Positions 51,086-60,568 of a stretch of DNA of 64,000 bases are shown here, one piece after another. Position 1 is the stretch's first letter. Each line of letters opens with the position of its first letter. Source of the stretch: Fischerella sp. JS2 (lineage in GTDB: Bacteria > Cyanobacteriota > Cyanobacteriia > Cyanobacteriales > Nostocaceae); contig NZ_CP135918.1 of assembly GCF_032393985.1 (NCBI RefSeq), positions 3,658,001 through 3,722,000 on the forward strand, in the 5' to 3' direction. A model generated the notes under the pieces. That model was given only the letters and a program-made list of their open reading frames with translations. It did no database searches and was not told where the DNA came from. Made by a program: the position numbers and the translations under genes.

Positions 51086-54000
51086 ATGACACAGGACACA
51101 ATTCGCTTTGCCCAATTCAACGCTTCCTTGAACCGGAGTACGGAAGGGCAGCTAATTGAAGATTTATCCACACCAGAAAATTCTCAAGCCAAAGCTATTG
51201 CCGAGATCATTCAACGCACGAATCCAGATATTATCAGCGTCCAAGAATTTGATTATTATGCAGATGACCCAACCAAAGCAGTTGATTTGTTCCGGCAGAA
51301 CTACCTAAAAGTCAGTCAAAATGGAGCAGATCCCGTTGACTATCCATACTTCTACATTGCTCCTTCCAATACAGGTATTAGTTCTGGCTATGACCTCAAC
51401 AACGATGGCAAGATTGTAACTACACCAGGAGAAAGCGGATACGGGGACGATGCCTTTGGTTTCGGCAATTTTCCTGGACAGTTTGGAATGCTATTACTGT
51501 CTAAATATCCAATTGACACAGAGAATGTGCGTACTTTCCAGAATTTTCTGTGGAAGGATATGCCCGATTCTTTATTGTCAACGATCGCTCTTCCTAATTC
51601 TGATACTCCCTGGTATTCTCAACAAGAGCAAGAAGTTTTACGGCTATCTTCCAAAAGTCATTGGGATGTGCCAATTGAGGTGAATGGTCAAATAATTCAC
51701 GCTTTGGTGAGTCATCCTACACCTCCTGTATTCGATGGTGCAGAAGACCGCAACGGCAAGCGCAATCATGATGAGATTCGCTTTTGGTCAGACTATATCA
51801 TCCCCGGGGCAGGTGATTATATATATGATGACAACGGTAACTACGGAGGACTGACAGAAAAAGCAGCCTTCGTGATTCTGGGCGACCAAAACGCTGATCG
51901 AAATGATGGGGACAGTTACAACTATGCAATTCGGCAGATATTAGAAAATCCCCGTGTGAATACCAGTGTCACACCAAGTAGCTTAGGTGGTTCTGAACAA
52001 GCCGTACTGGACCAAGGTAAGAATACTACTCATATCAGCGATCCAGCCTATGACACAGCAGATTTCAATGATAATAATTCAGGTAATCTCCGCGTTGACT
52101 ATGTGCTGCCGTCTCAAAACTTAAAAATTCGGGATGCTCAAGTATTCTGGCCTACCACTACTGATCCCCTGTATCCACTAGTAGGCGATCGCCAAGATGC
52201 TACCACCACTCCTTCTTCAGATCACAGTTTAGTATGGACGGATTTGACAATGAAACAACCCTCTTTAGTTGGATTTTCTTCCTTACCAGCTGATACCTAT
52301 GCTGAAGGCCCGCCATCTGGTCAAAATGATGGCAATGGCAAACCCATTTCCAGTAACAGGCGTACAGGGCCATTTCCAGGACAACCTGTACAAGGTTTTA
52401 GCGGTGTGCAGTTTGCCGATTCAGATAGCTACTGGTTTTTGTCAGATAACGGCTTTGGTAGCCAGACTAATAGTGCTGATTATCTACTGCGGATTTATAA
52501 AGTCGACCCAGATTTCAAAACCGCAGACAATGGCAGTGGTGACGCCGAGTGGACTGACTACATCCAACTATCCGACCCTCACAACTTAATTCCTTGGCAA
52601 ATTGTCAACGAAACCACAACAGACCGCTTCTTGACAGGGGCTGACTTCGACCCTGAATCTGTTGTTTTGGGGAAAGACGGCACAATTTGGATTGGTGAAG
52701 AATTTGGTCCCTATCTACTGCATTTTGACAGTAACGGCGTTCTCATAGATGCCCCAATTTCTACCCCCAATATTTTTCCGCTCAATACCCTCAACGGACA
52801 AGACCCAATCGTCATTGGTCATCGGGGTGGTGCGCCTGGCATTCGTCCAGAACATACAATCGGCGATTTAGGCGGAGATTTAGTTGCTTCTAACAACTTG
52901 GGTGCTGAATTCGGAGCAGATTTCCTAGAACCAGACCTAGTTGTCACCAAAGATGGAGTTTTAATTGTCCGTCACGAACCTGTATTGGCAGCAGTGAAGA
53001 CGGATGCAAACGGCAATATTGTTTACGACGAGAACGGCAAACCCGTTATTAGTGAAGCAACAACTAACGTCGCGAATTTTGAAAAATTTAGCGATTGCCT
53101 GACTACCAAAGTTTTAGATGGACAAAGGATCACAGGCTGGTTTGCAGAAGATTTCACACTGGCTGAAATTAAAGAACTGCGGGCAGTTGAACGTATTCCT
53201 AATATCCGCCCTGAAAGTGCTAGGTATGATGGTTACTTCCAAATTCCCACACTGGAAGAATACATTAACTTCATCAAAGACTACGAAGCTGAAACAGGTG
53301 TAAAGCTTGGTATCTATCCCGAAACCAAACACCCCACTTACTTTGCCAAAGAAGGTAAATTCTTAGATGGCACTCCCATCAATTACAATACTTCGCAAAT
53401 TTTAGTTGATACCCTAGTTGCCAACGATTTCATCGATCCTGACCGCATTTTTATTCAGTCCTTTGAAGTCTCCAATCTCAAAGAACTCAAAAACGAAATC
53501 ATGCCCAACGCTGGGGTGGATATTCCTTTGGTGCAGTTAATAGATGGTAGTGGCGCTCCCTACGATTATGTGTATGAGGGAATTGACCAAACCTACGCCG
53601 ACTTAATTACTCCTGAAGGGTTGACAGAAATTGCCAGCTATGCTGAAGGAATCGGCCCTAGCAAAAGATTGATCGTACCAGCCAAGACTATTGATAAAAA
53701 TAACGACGGTAAACCAGATGACATTAACAGTGATGGCCAAATTAGTGATGCAGATCGATACCTCCAGGAACCAACTACCCTAGTCTACGATGCTCACCAA
53801 GCAGGCTTGTTGGTGCATCCATACACCTTCCGCAGTGACGAATATTACTTGTCACCTGACTACAACGGCAACCCAGAACTAGAGTACGAGCAGTTTATCC
53901 GCTTAGGGGTAGACGGCTACTTCAGCGATTTTGTCGATGATGGGGTGGCAGCAAAAGACAAAATTACCGCCGATGACGTTGCTTCTCCCCAAAACCCAGG

Positions 54001-55162
54001 AGTAGAAGAAGACGAAGCGATCGCTAATTTAGCTAGATCCCGTGGCTTTGAAGCCATGAGTTACAGCCCAGATCGTCAAACCCTTTACCCGATACTCGAA
54101 GGATATGTTGCTGGAGATCCTAACGACTCCCGACGTGTTTATGAATTTGACGTTGCGACAAAATCCTTTAACGATGATTTAGTTGGTTACTATCAAGTAG
54201 ATGATCCGAATCATGCGATCGGCGATGCCACCCCAATTAACGATCACGAATTCTTAATAATTGAACGAGATGAAAAATCGGGAGCAGAAGCAGAATTCAA
54301 GAAAGTCTTCAAAGTCGATATTTCCCGAACCAATGAACAAGGCTATCTCTACAAAGAGGAAGTCATTGATTTACTCAACATTGCTGACCCTAACGACCTC
54401 AACGGCGATGGGAGTAACACCTTTAGTTTCCCTTTCCTCACCATTGAAGATATCCTGGTTCTGGATGAAAATACTGTCTTGCTTGCCAACGACAACAACT
54501 ATCCGTTCAACGCCATCCGCAATCCCTTAGAACCAGATAACAATGAATTTATCAAGGTTGAATTGTCCACTCCCCTCAACCTCGATTCTCGACTAGGAAT
54601 CCCCAAATCAATCATCTACGGTACATCAGAAGATGATTATTTCGATGATTATCTTTACGATCCCAATTGCGATAATGCTGATCTCTATCCAAAGTTATTC
54701 TTTGGAGATAATCAAATTCTCTTTACCGGGGATGGCGATGACATCGTTGATGTCAGTGGATTTGGTAGCGGCAATCAAATTGATACTGGTAATGATGATG
54801 ACATCGTATTAGCTGGTACAAAAAATAGCATAAACGCCGGTGCAGGTAACGATGAATTATATGTTGGTATTGGCGGAGGCGAAAACCTTGTGACTGGCGG
54901 TGAAGGAGCCGATCAGTTTTGGATTGTTACCGATGAAACAGACTTGCCAGCAAAGCCTAACACAATTACGGACTTCAACAGTAGTGAAGAAGATGTGATT
55001 GGCTTTGCTAACGTTAGTTTTGCCTATGACTCTCTCGGTGGTGATTGGACAACTCGCCAAGAAGGTGATAACACTATCATCGGTGTTTATGGACAAGATG
55101 TGGCTGTGTTACTGGGAATTCAAGCTACTAATCTGACTCAGGCAAACTTTGCCTTTGCTTAA
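51086..55162 (+). CDS. Large multi-domain phosphoesterase with RTX-like C-terminus
   Basis: 1358 residues. Domains in order: an endonuclease/exonuclease/phosphatase (EEP) domain, residues about 1-385 (IRFAQFNASLNRS, DIISVQEFDYYADD, HALVSHPTPP, VILGDQNADRNDGD, SSDHSLVWTDL); a phytase-like esterase domain, beginning GFSSLPADTYAEGPPSGQ; within it a glycerophosphodiester phosphodiesterase domain (VIGHRGGAPGIRPEHT, EPDLVVTKDGVLIVRHEP, GIYPETKHPTYF, about 570-970); the esterase domain resuming at about 985 (GFEAMSYSPDRQTLYPILEG); and a C-terminal stretch with GDGDDIVDVSG, GNDDDIVLAG and GAGNDELYVG, RTX-like Ca2+ repeats. No N-terminal signal, so type I secretion by the nearby HlyB/HlyD is plausible. 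Probably scavenges phosphate from organic esters (inference). Confidence 0.88.
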   Translation: MTQDTIRFAQFNASLNRSTEGQLIEDLSTPENSQAKAIAEIIQRTNPDIISVQEFDYYADDPTKAVDLFRQNYLKVSQNGADPVDYPYFYIAPSNTGISSGYDLNNDGKIVTTPGESGYGDDAFGFGNFPGQFGMLLLSKYPIDTENVRTFQNFLWKDMPDSLLSTIALPNSDTPWYSQQEQEVLRLSSKSHWDVPIEVNGQIIHALVSHPTPPVFDGAEDRNGKRNHDEIRFWSDYIIPGAGDYIYDDNGNYGGLTEKAAFVILGDQNADRNDGDSYNYAIRQILENPRVNTSVTPSSLGGSEQAVLDQGKNTTHISDPAYDTADFNDNNSGNLRVDYVLPSQNLKIRDAQVFWPTTTDPLYPLVGDRQDATTTPSSDHSLVWTDLTMKQPSLVGFSSLPADTYAEGPPSGQNDGNGKPISSNRRTGPFPGQPVQGFSGVQFADSDSYWFLSDNGFGSQTNSADYLLRIYKVDPDFKTADNGSGDAEWTDYIQLSDPHNLIPWQIVNETTTDRFLTGADFDPESVVLGKDGTIWIGEEFGPYLLHFDSNGVLIDAPISTPNIFPLNTLNGQDPIVIGHRGGAPGIRPEHTIGDLGGDLVASNNLGAEFGADFLEPDLVVTKDGVLIVRHEPVLAAVKTDANGNIVYDENGKPVISEATTNVANFEKFSDCLTTKVLDGQRITGWFAEDFTLAEIKELRAVERIPNIRPESARYDGYFQIPTLEEYINFIKDYEAETGVKLGIYPETKHPTYFAKEGKFLDGTPINYNTSQILVDTLVANDFIDPDRIFIQSFEVSNLKELKNEIMPNAGVDIPLVQLIDGSGAPYDYVYEGIDQTYADLITPEGLTEIASYAEGIGPSKRLIVPAKTIDKNNDGKPDDINSDGQISDADRYLQEPTTLVYDAHQAGLLVHPYTFRSDEYYLSPDYNGNPELEYEQFIRLGVDGYFSDFVDDGVAAKDKITADDVASPQNPGVEEDEAIANLARSRGFEAMSYSPDRQTLYPILEGYVAGDPNDSRRVYEFDVATKSFNDDLVGYYQVDDPNHAIGDATPINDHEFLIIERDEKSGAEAEFKKVFKVDISRTNEQGYLYKEEVIDLLNIADPNDLNGDGSNTFSFPFLTIEDILVLDENTVLLANDNNYPFNAIRNPLEPDNNEFIKVELSTPLNLDSRLGIPKSIIYGTSEDDYFDDYLYDPNCDNADLYPKLFFGDNQILFTGDGDDIVDVSGFGSGNQIDTGNDDDIVLAGTKNSINAGAGNDELYVGIGGGENLVTGGEGADQFWIVTDETDLPAKPNTITDFNSSEEDVIGFANVSFAYDSLGGDWTTRQEGDNTIIGVYGQDVAVLLGIQATNLTQANFAFA

Positions 55163-55284
55163 GAAGAGGGAAGAGGGGGACAAGGAGGACAAGGAAGCAA
55201 TTTCTCCCCCCACTCTTCACACTCCACCCTACGGGAATCCACTTGCGTGTCTACACACTCCACCCAATCTCCAATCTCTTGATA
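55163..55284. repeat. Purine tract and CCCTACGGGAATCC repeat
   Basis: GAGGGGGACAAGGAGGACAA, then CCCCCCACTCTTCACACTCC and CCCTACGGGAATCC...GCGTGTCTACAC. The same classes of motif occur at 15330-15501. Confidence 0.65.
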
Positions 55285-56040
55285 ATGAGTGTAATTCTAC
55301 AAGTTCGCGAACAAAAAGTTACGGCTGAAGAAATTGTGCCTTTGCTGGCAAATTACCAGTTATTGCCACAACTGTTGCGAGAAATGATCATAGATCAGGC
55401 GATCGCACCATTTATTTGCACACCAGAAGAAACAGAAAAAGCCTGTCAAGCATTTTACTTACAGCAAAATTCAAAAACAGACGCTGAACGTCAAGCTTGG
55501 TTACGCCGTCGTGGTATGACTTCTGAACAAGTCCGTAAATTAGTAACACGGGCATTACGGTTAGAAAAGTTTAAACAAGCCACTTGGGAAACTCAGATCG
55601 ATGCTTACTTTGACAAGCGTAAACCTCAACTTGATCGGGTAATTTATTCTGTTATTCATACCAAAGATAGTGGTATTGCCCAAGAACTTTTCTTCCGTTT
55701 GCAAGCAGGGGAACAATCTTTTGCGGAACTGGCTCCCAAATATTCCATAGGGCAAGAAGCCCGCACTCAAGGTATTGTTGGGCCAGTAGAACTAGGTAAA
55801 CTGCACCCCACCTTGGCAAAACTGCTAACTTTCACCCAGCCAGGACAACTTTTACCACCCACACCCATAGACCAGTGGTTTGTCATTCTCAGGTTAGAAA
55901 AGATACTTCCTGCTGAGTTAAATGATGTTACTCGTTGGCAGTTGCGGCATGAATTGTTTCTCAAGTGGTTGGGACAACAAGTTGCACAATTAAACCCGCT
56001 GAATAACACTCAAGAGGATGGAAATTTACTGCCAATGTAA
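55285..56040 (+). CDS. Peptidylprolyl isomerase, PpiC/parvulin type
   Basis: 251-residue protein with an N-terminal helical chaperone-like region (VTAEEIVPLLANYQLLPQLL) and a parvulin domain: RVIYSVIHTKDSGIAQELFF, AGEQSFAELAPKYSIGQEAR, GIVGPVELGKLHPTLAKLLT and QWFVILRLEKILPAE. No signal peptide. ATG 55285 is chosen; a TTG 14 codons earlier lies in repeat DNA. In cyanobacteria this type often precedes HlyB-like exporter genes, as here; it may fold or hold type I substrates (inference). Confidence 0.88.
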   Translation: MSVILQVREQKVTAEEIVPLLANYQLLPQLLREMIIDQAIAPFICTPEETEKACQAFYLQQNSKTDAERQAWLRRRGMTSEQVRKLVTRALRLEKFKQATWETQIDAYFDKRKPQLDRVIYSVIHTKDSGIAQELFFRLQAGEQSFAELAPKYSIGQEARTQGIVGPVELGKLHPTLAKLLTFTQPGQLLPPTPIDQWFVILRLEKILPAELNDVTRWQLRHELFLKWLGQQVAQLNPLNNTQEDGNLLPM

Positions 56041-56185
56041 TTCAGCGATGAAAAAGTATTTTTTTGTAAGTCGACCACCGATGCACACCGATAGACACAG
56101 ATAGACACAGATAGATTTTTCGTTTGTGGGTGATTGGTGATTGTATTAATTCATCGTTCGCACTTTGATAATTGCTCCTCGCTTT

Positions 56186-56740
56186 ATGACCCAAACTCCC
56201 ACTGCAATCCCAACCTTCTTATCAGGTATCCCACCCTTTGAGCAACTATCCACTGCTAAATTGCAAGAGTTATCGCAAAGATTGCAATTGCAGCGCTTTC
56301 GGATGGGACAAGCTATCCTACCACTGCAAGAGTTACCGCTTGATGTCGTAATTATCTATACAGGACAGGCGCGGTTGATCGGCCATGACCCCCAAAGTAA
56401 CATACCTGTGACATTGCAACGATTACAACCAGGGGAGATTGTAGGCTGGAAAAGCTTGTTGCGGGGTGTTCCCTGCGAAAAAGTCATGGCTTGTGAGGAA
56501 GAAACCCTCTGCCTTGTGCTTCCACATCAGGAATTCTTGACTCTGCTAGAAGAAGAACCAATCCTGAAATCTTATTTCATGGAGTCAACTGTCAAGGGTC
56601 AAGACTCAAAATTTACTCCCTCTACTCCTCACACTCCCCCACTCCCCCTACTCCCCCTACTCCCCACCTCCCCACCAAACAATACCCCCACGTCCGCGAC
56701 TCTTCGCGCAACGCTACCCTCGCCTGTTTACAAATGGTGA
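56186..56740 (+). CDS. Cyclic nucleotide-binding domain protein (N-part of exporter)
   Basis: 184 residues. About 130 N-terminal residues form a cNMP-binding-like beta barrel (FLSGIPPFEQLSTAKLQELS, VVIIYTGQARLIGHDPQSN, RLQPGEIVGWKSLLRGVP). Then a low-complexity Pro/Thr/Leu linker (TPPLPLLPLLPTSPPNN) coded by CCCCTACTCCCC repeats, ending in SPVYKW. In related cyanobacterial exporters this domain is fused to a C39-like and ABC part. Here the frame ends in TGA at 56740, overlapping the next gene by seven bases, so a frameshift in the repeat may have split one gene. ATG 56186 is chosen over a TTG seven codons earlier. Confidence 0.8.
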   Translation: MTQTPTAIPTFLSGIPPFEQLSTAKLQELSQRLQLQRFRMGQAILPLQELPLDVVIIYTGQARLIGHDPQSNIPVTLQRLQPGEIVGWKSLLRGVPCEKVMACEEETLCLVLPHQEFLTLLEEEPILKSYFMESTVKGQDSKFTPSTPHTPPLPLLPLLPTSPPNNTPTSATLRATLPSPVYKW

Positions 56741-58833
56741 GTCAGTATTTCGGGATGCCGTTTCGTCGGGAGGCTATTCACAAAGCGATCGCCAATAATC
56801 ACAAAGATTCAACTAAACCAGTTTCTCTGCTATTGTGTGGAGCAATTGCTGATTTCATGGGATTAAAGGCGCAATTGGTGAGTGTCCCAGCGAATGCAAT
56901 GAATCGTTTACCGACACCAGCGTTGATTCATTGGCAAAATAGTATGGTGGTGGTTTATGAAACGAGCGATGCAAGAGTAGTATTGGGTGTACCAGAACGC
57001 GGTATTGTCCGTCTCAAAATCGCTGAGTTCCTCAAAAATTGGGGAGAACAAGCACAGGTACTTTTACTAACAAAAACCGCAGCGACACCGCAACAAAAAT
57101 TCGGGTTGAGTTGGTTTTTGCCTTCGCTTAACCGTCACCGCACAGTTTTATTGGAAGTTTTAATAGCTTCGTTTTTTGTGCAGTTGTTTGGACTTGCCAA
57201 CCCGTTGATGATTCAAGTGATCATCGATAAGGTTTTGGTGCAAAACAGTATCGACACCTTGCAAGTGTTGGGTGTGTTTTTACTGTTAGCTGCAATCTTT
57301 GAAGCAGTTCTCGGTACTTTGCGGACTTACTTGTTTGCGGAGGCTACCAATAGAATTGACTTAGCCTTGGGTTCAGAAATTATCGACCACTTGTTACGTT
57401 TGCCTCTGCGTTACTTTGACCGCCATCCAGTAGGAGAATTAGCAACTAGGGTAAATGAGCTAGAAAACATCCGTTCTTTTCTCACGGGTACAGCTTTGAC
57501 TGTGGTGTTAGATTCTGTCTTTTCGGTGATCTACATCATTGTCATGTTGATTTACAGTTGGGTATTGACACTGGTATCTTTGTCTACAATTCCTTTGTTT
57601 GCCTTGCTCAGCTTGATTGCAGCACCAATAGTCAGGCGACAACTGCGCTCGAAAGCCGAGCGCAACGCCGAAACCCAATCATATTTAGTAGAAGTTCTTT
57701 CTGGGATTCAGACTGTTAAAGCCCAAAATATAGAGTTGCGTACCCGTTGGCAATGGCAAGAACACTATGCCCGCTATGTTTCATCCGGTTTTAAAACCAC
57801 AGTAACTTCTACTGCTGCTGGTTCGGCAAGTAATTTTCTCAATCAACTTTCTGGGTTACTGGTGCTGTGGGTCGGTGCATACTTAGTACTCAAGGGTGAA
57901 CTCTCGCTAGGTCAATTGATTGCTTTCCGTATTATTGCGGGGTATGTCACTAGTCCCTTGTTAAGATTGTTGCAATTATGGCAGAACTTTCAACAAACAG
58001 CCCTGTCTTTGGAACGCCTGAGTGATATTGTTGATACGCCCCAAGAAGTCACACAAGCCGACCAAGATAATATTCCTATGCCTCCCATTCAGGGTGCTGT
58101 TACCTACGAAAACGTATCTTTCCGTTTTTCTACAAGCGGTCCACTGCAATTAGACAATATTAATTTAGCGTTTCCGGCTCAAAGGGTAGTAGGAATCGTC
58201 GGCATGAGTGGTTCTGGTAAAAGTACATTGATGAAATTGCTACCGCGTCTGTATGAACCAAACGCAGGTCGAATTCTCATCGATGGTTACGACATTGGTA
58301 AAGTCGAATTGTATTCACTGCGATCGCAGATTGGCATTATTCCCCAAGACACGTTGTTATTTGACGGCACAGTTCTAGAAAATATTGCCCTCACCAACCC
58401 CGATGCTACCAGCGAAGAAGTGATCACTGCTGCCAAACTTGCAGTCGCCCACGACTTCATCATGAACTTGCCCAACGGTTACAAGACACGCGTTGGTGAA
58501 CGCGGTTCCGCACTGTCGGGAGGACAAAGACAACGGATTGCGATCGCCCGTACTATTCTGCAAAATCCCCAATTATTAATTTTGGACGAAGCAACTAGCG
58601 CCCTCGACTACGACACCGAACGGCAAGTATGTACTAACTTAATCCAAGCCTTCCGAGGACGAACAATGTTCATCATCACCCACCGCCTCAGCACAATTCA
58701 ACAGGCAGATGAAATTGTACTCATGCACCGAGGCAAAGTAGCAGAACGCGGCACCCATACCCAACTCATGCACAAACGCGGTCACTACTACCACCTATAT
58801 CAACAACAAGATAGCTTAGTAGTTAGTGGTTAG
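56734..58833 (+). CDS. HlyB-like type I secretion ABC transporter
   Basis: 699-residue export ATPase. The N-terminal part MVSQYFGMPFRREAIHKAIA is a C39-like domain whose Cys block (ACLQ) lies just upstream of ATG 56734 in the same frame but outside the gene as called. Then six membrane helices (SFFVQLFGLANPLMIQVIID onwards) and the ATPase: Walker A GMSGSGKSTLMKL, Q-loop GIIPQDTLLF, signature LSGGQRQRIAIAR, Walker B LLILDEATSALD and H-loop ITHRLSTI. It would export proteins with a C-terminal signal, with the HlyD-like adaptor 62 bp downstream. Start overlaps the cNMP-domain gene. Confidence 0.93.
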   Translation: MVSQYFGMPFRREAIHKAIANNHKDSTKPVSLLLCGAIADFMGLKAQLVSVPANAMNRLPTPALIHWQNSMVVVYETSDARVVLGVPERGIVRLKIAEFLKNWGEQAQVLLLTKTAATPQQKFGLSWFLPSLNRHRTVLLEVLIASFFVQLFGLANPLMIQVIIDKVLVQNSIDTLQVLGVFLLLAAIFEAVLGTLRTYLFAEATNRIDLALGSEIIDHLLRLPLRYFDRHPVGELATRVNELENIRSFLTGTALTVVLDSVFSVIYIIVMLIYSWVLTLVSLSTIPLFALLSLIAAPIVRRQLRSKAERNAETQSYLVEVLSGIQTVKAQNIELRTRWQWQEHYARYVSSGFKTTVTSTAAGSASNFLNQLSGLLVLWVGAYLVLKGELSLGQLIAFRIIAGYVTSPLLRLLQLWQNFQQTALSLERLSDIVDTPQEVTQADQDNIPMPPIQGAVTYENVSFRFSTSGPLQLDNINLAFPAQRVVGIVGMSGSGKSTLMKLLPRLYEPNAGRILIDGYDIGKVELYSLRSQIGIIPQDTLLFDGTVLENIALTNPDATSEEVITAAKLAVAHDFIMNLPNGYKTRVGERGSALSGGQRQRIAIARTILQNPQLLILDEATSALDYDTERQVCTNLIQAFRGRTMFIITHRLSTIQQADEIVLMHRGKVAERGTHTQLMHKRGHYYHLYQQQDSLVVSG

Positions 58834-58895
58834 TGGTTAGTGGTTAGTTGTTAGTTGTTCACTACTCCCCCACCTCCCCACCTCCCCACCTCCCC

Positions 58896-60455
58896 ATGAA
58901 TAACTCCAACGGTTCTCATCCTGACTCTAATGGTCATGGAAATAACGGTAAAACTGCTGTTTCGACTCAGGGCGCTACATCCTTAGCAACTTCTTCCCTT
59001 GATGTATCACCGACACTGAAACGGTTTGATCAGCCTGTGGTGTTGCGACAGTCGTCGATTTTACCCAGGGCGGTAGTATGGACTTTAATCGGCATGACTA
59101 CTGCTGGGGTAATCTGGGCTTCTGTGGCACAGTTTGAAGAGGCAATTCCTGCACAAGGTAAACTTGAACCAGAAGGGGCTGTGACAGAAGTGCAAGCACC
59201 TGTTGCGGGTGTAGCCAAAAGGATTTTGGTCAAAGATGGGCAACAAGTCAAACAAGGTGACTTATTGCTTGCTCTTGATCCAACGGTTGATAATGCCGAA
59301 CAAACATCATTGCAAAAAATTCGTGCTGCTTTGATGGCAGAAAATCAGTATTACCAAATGCAAATGACTGGTAAAACTCCTGCTAATTCAAAATTGCTGG
59401 CGTCCCTACCTGCTGAACAAGCTTTTTTAACAAAACACCGGGCAGAATTAGCTGCCGAAAATCAACTGTATCGCCTGCAATTACAAGGTGCTGGAACTGG
59501 TGCACCATTAACCCCAGAACAACAGCAACGGTTGCAGTCTGCCCAATCGGAGGTGCGATCACGCATTAGTGCTGCTAAGTTGGAAGTTGATCAATTGCAA
59601 AAGCAGTTGAAACAAACTCAAGTCCAGTTGGTTAGTGCTAAAGAATTACTGGCTGTCGAAAAAACTATTCTTGCAGATTTGACAGTGTTGGCAAATGAGG
59701 GAGGAATTGCTAGGAATCAGTATTACAAGCAGCAGCAGCAATTCGTCAGTCGACAAGCTGAGGTAGATCGACTTTTAGAAGAAGAAAAACGACTCCAGTA
59801 TGCAATTACACAAGCTGATGAAAAGGTAAACAATGCAATCGCCCTCAGTCAAAATGAGTTACTGACTAAAATTGCTGATAATCAAAAACGGATTGCAGAA
59901 ATTGACAGTCAATTAACTAAAGCAATTGTTGACAATGAGCAGCAAATTGCCCAAATTGATAGTCAAATCAGCAAAACCCAGCAAAATCTACGTTATCAAG
60001 AACTCAAAGCCCCGGTTTCAGGTACAGTATTCGATTTACAAGCCCGTAACCCTGGTTATGTAACTAACTCTTCAGCGCCAATTCTCAAAATAGTTCCCAA
60101 TCAATCCCTTGTTGCCAAAGTCTTTATTACCAACCGCGATATCGGCTTTGTCAAAGAAGGCATGAATGTTGATGTCAGAATTGATTCCTTTCCTTACAGT
60201 GAATTTGGGGATGTCAAAGGTAAACTAGTCTGGGTTGGTTCTGATGCCCTACCTCCTGACAATATTTATCCGTTCTACAGATTTCCCGCCAAAGTCGTTC
60301 TTGAACGTCAGTATTTAATGATTAGCGATCGCCAAGTTAATCTGCAATCAGGGATGTCAGTAAGTACCAATATCAAACTTCGCAAACGCAACGTTGCTAG
60401 TATTTTTACTGACCTGTTTACAAAGAAAATGGAAAGTTTGAAGTTTGTTAGGTAG
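58896..60455 (+). CDS. HlyD family secretion adaptor
   Basis: 519-residue membrane-fusion protein linking the ABC exporter to an outer-membrane channel. After a hydrophilic N-terminus rich in Asn/Gly (NNSNGSHPDSNGHGNNG) there is one transmembrane helix (AVVWTLIGMTTAGVIWASVA), a lipoyl-like half-motif (VTEVQAPVAGVAKRILVKDG), a long coiled coil (about residues 150-370) and the second half (LKAPVSGTVFDLQARNPG), then the beta-barrel (VAKVFITNRDIGFVKEGMNV). ATG 58896 directly follows CCCCACCTCCCC repeats; a start further upstream would translate the repeat. Operon with the HlyB-like gene. Confidence 0.93.
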   Translation: MNNSNGSHPDSNGHGNNGKTAVSTQGATSLATSSLDVSPTLKRFDQPVVLRQSSILPRAVVWTLIGMTTAGVIWASVAQFEEAIPAQGKLEPEGAVTEVQAPVAGVAKRILVKDGQQVKQGDLLLALDPTVDNAEQTSLQKIRAALMAENQYYQMQMTGKTPANSKLLASLPAEQAFLTKHRAELAAENQLYRLQLQGAGTGAPLTPEQQQRLQSAQSEVRSRISAAKLEVDQLQKQLKQTQVQLVSAKELLAVEKTILADLTVLANEGGIARNQYYKQQQQFVSRQAEVDRLLEEEKRLQYAITQADEKVNNAIALSQNELLTKIADNQKRIAEIDSQLTKAIVDNEQQIAQIDSQISKTQQNLRYQELKAPVSGTVFDLQARNPGYVTNSSAPILKIVPNQSLVAKVFITNRDIGFVKEGMNVDVRIDSFPYSEFGDVKGKLVWVGSDALPPDNIYPFYRFPAKVVLERQYLMISDRQVNLQSGMSVSTNIKLRKRNVASIFTDLFTKKMESLKFVR

Positions 60456-60568
60456 GGTAAAAGTAATTGCTATAAAGGATATTCACCGGATGGGATGATC
60501 GGAGACTTTATTCATTAAAACAACCGGAAAACCCCACCAACAAACAACAATCAACAATCAACCAACAA

